Assembly (NCBI RefSeq): GCF_020103755.1
Contig: NZ_JAHSQD010000032.1
Location: 1-32,435, forward strand
Origin: Streptomyces sp. LS1784
Lineage (GTDB): Bacteria > Actinomycetota > Actinomycetes > Streptomycetales > Streptomycetaceae
Direction of reading: 5' to 3'
DNA length: 32,435 bases
Shown: positions 31,549 through 32,435 of the stretch, piece after piece
Layout: every line of letters begins with the position of its first letter
Position numbering within the stretch: position 1 is the first letter of the stretch
Position numbers and translations under genes: made by a program
Notes under the pieces: generated by a model
What the model saw: the letters and a program-made list of their open reading frames with translations, nothing else
The model's database searches: none
What the model was told of the DNA's origin: nothing

Positions 31549-32330
31549 CCGCCACCACCGTCACCAAGACCAGGACGACGACGAGGAAGACGGCTCCCGG
31601 CGCGGATGTCCCCGCCGGAGCCGGGCCGTGGGCCGGCCGGGCCGAGGCCGCCGACTGGGACGCGGTGGCCGCCGAACTCGACGCGTTCGGAGGCGCGCTG
31701 CTGCCCCAGCTGCTCACCCCCGACGAGGCCGCCCGGCTCCGGGACCTGTACGAGCGGCCCGAGCTGTTCCGCTCCACCGTCGACATGGCCCGCCACCGGT
31801 TCGGGTCCGGCGAGTACAAGTACTTCCACGCCCCCTACCCCGAGCCGGTCGAACAGCTCAAGCAGGCCCTGTACCCGCGGCTGCTGCCCATCGCCCGCAC
31901 CTGGTGGGAACGGCTCGGCCGGACCGCGCCGTGGCCGGACACCCTGGACGAGTGGCTGCAGATGTGCCACGCGGCCGGGCAGTCCAAGTCCACCGCGATC
32001 CTGCTGCGTTACGGCGCCGGGGACTGGAACGCGTTGCACCGTGACCTGTACGGCGACCTGGTGTTCCCGCTCCAGGTCGTGATCAACCTGGACCGGCCCG
32101 GCACCGACCACACGGGCGGGGAGTTCCTGCTGGTCGAGCAGCGCCCCCGCGCCCAGTCCCGCGGCACCGCCACCCTGCTCCCGCAGGGCCACGGCTACGT
32201 GTTCACCACCCGCGACCGGCCCGTGCGTTCCGCGCGCGGCTGGTCCGCCGCGCCGGTCCGGCACGGCGTCTCGGCGATCCGCTCAGGGCGCCGGCACACC
32301 CTGGCCCTGGTCTTCCACGACGCCGCCTAG
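31545..32330 (+). CDS. 2OG-Fe(II) oxygenase (alkylation repair operon)
   Basis: Non-heme iron dioxygenase of 261 residues. The iron ligands are His and Asp in NALHRDLYGDLVFPLQV (HxD) and a distal His in PVRHGVSAIRSGRRHTLALV. The Arg of RSGRRHTL binds 2-oxoglutarate. DHTGGEFLLVEQRPRAQSRG is the strand-loop signature shared with prolyl-hydroxylase-like members. The first 30 residues are Thr-rich and disordered. The ATG overlaps the ogt stop (ATGA). In this context it may oxidatively remove alkyl lesions, as AlkB does, but it is not of the classical AlkB sequence type. It is the last gene. A GC-rich palindrome (GGCGGCCGCCGGCC, from 32339) follows within 10 bases of the stop and could terminate transcription. 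Confidence 0.87.
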   Translation: MTATTVTKTRTTTRKTAPGADVPAGAGPWAGRAEAADWDAVAAELDAFGGALLPQLLTPDEAARLRDLYERPELFRSTVDMARHRFGSGEYKYFHAPYPEPVEQLKQALYPRLLPIARTWWERLGRTAPWPDTLDEWLQMCHAAGQSKSTAILLRYGAGDWNALHRDLYGDLVFPLQVVINLDRPGTDHTGGEFLLVEQRPRAQSRGTATLLPQGHGYVFTTRDRPVRSARGWSAAPVRHGVSAIRSGRRHTLALVFHDAA

Positions 32331-32435
32331 CGTCCCCGGCGGCCGCCGGCCTGTCCGCGTTCACCGGCCCGTACGGCCGCTCCTGCCGCCCGGCTCCCAG
32401 GGGCGGCCGGGCCCTGGGGAAGACCTGCGGCCCGC

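Noticed and set aside
1-32435. CRISPR arrays, tRNA and rRNA genes
   Set aside because: No regularly spaced direct repeats, cloverleaf-like segments or rRNA-like sequence were noticed on reading both strands.

Overview
The window is high-GC actinobacterial DNA. Codons ending in G/C, GTG starts, four-base ATGA/GTGA gene overlaps, secreted hydrolases, P450s and a terpene synthase all point to Streptomyces, Kitasatospora or a close relative. Many broken genes and transposase scraps lie between intact operons. That is typical of an accessory region on a chromosome arm rather than the core.

Layout. 0.1-1.7 kb (minus): CtaG-type membrane protein and DUF2243 protein. 1.8-2.6 kb: Tn3 transposase and TnpB remnants. 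2.7-4.5 kb (minus): secreted S1 protease plus a small secreted protein with an internal duplication. 5.1-5.9 kb: membrane-anchored unknown. 6.0-8.1 kb (minus): helicase-associated-domain protein and an HTH-bearing unknown. 8.3-9.3 kb: multicopper oxidase pseudogene and a beta-glucosidase tail. 9.4-13.2 kb: operon for a discoidin-metallophosphatase, an MFS exporter and a beta-propeller-like protein, then a frameshifted polysaccharide lyase and a 25-bp perfect hairpin. 14.3-16.6 kb: second beta-glucosidase tail, isochorismatase-like hydrolase with GlxA-type regulator, and a truncated 2OG-oxygenase-like fragment. 16.7-18.1 kb: zinc-rich endonuclease VII-domain protein.

18.5-25.4 kb (all minus, apart from one + strand regulator remnant) is the biosynthetic part. 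A terpene synthase and a P450 form a tight pair closed by a hairpin overlapping the P450 stop codon. After a small GNAT gene comes a four-gene unit: a 51-residue peptide missed by ordinary gene calling, a hairpin, a ComQ-like polyprenyl synthetase, a DUF2332 protein with a Rossmann/methyltransferase-like glycine loop, and a second P450. The peptide has an acidic leader-like N-terminus and ends in the aromatic sequence GFYTYC. I read this unit as a candidate unreported ribosomal peptide pathway in which a P450 and/or a prenyltransferase act on the aromatic/cysteine tail. That is inference and is the main finding.

25.9-29.3 kb holds an SDR and a DJ-1/PfpI protein with visibly lower third-position GC, bracketed by ISL3-transposase and integrase remnants. 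29.4-32.3 kb is a DNA alkylation-damage cluster: a protein with an Ada-like cysteine motif, then an overlapping operon of ECF sigma factor, O6-alkylguanine-DNA alkyltransferase and 2OG-Fe(II) oxygenase. No tRNA, rRNA or CRISPR array was seen.
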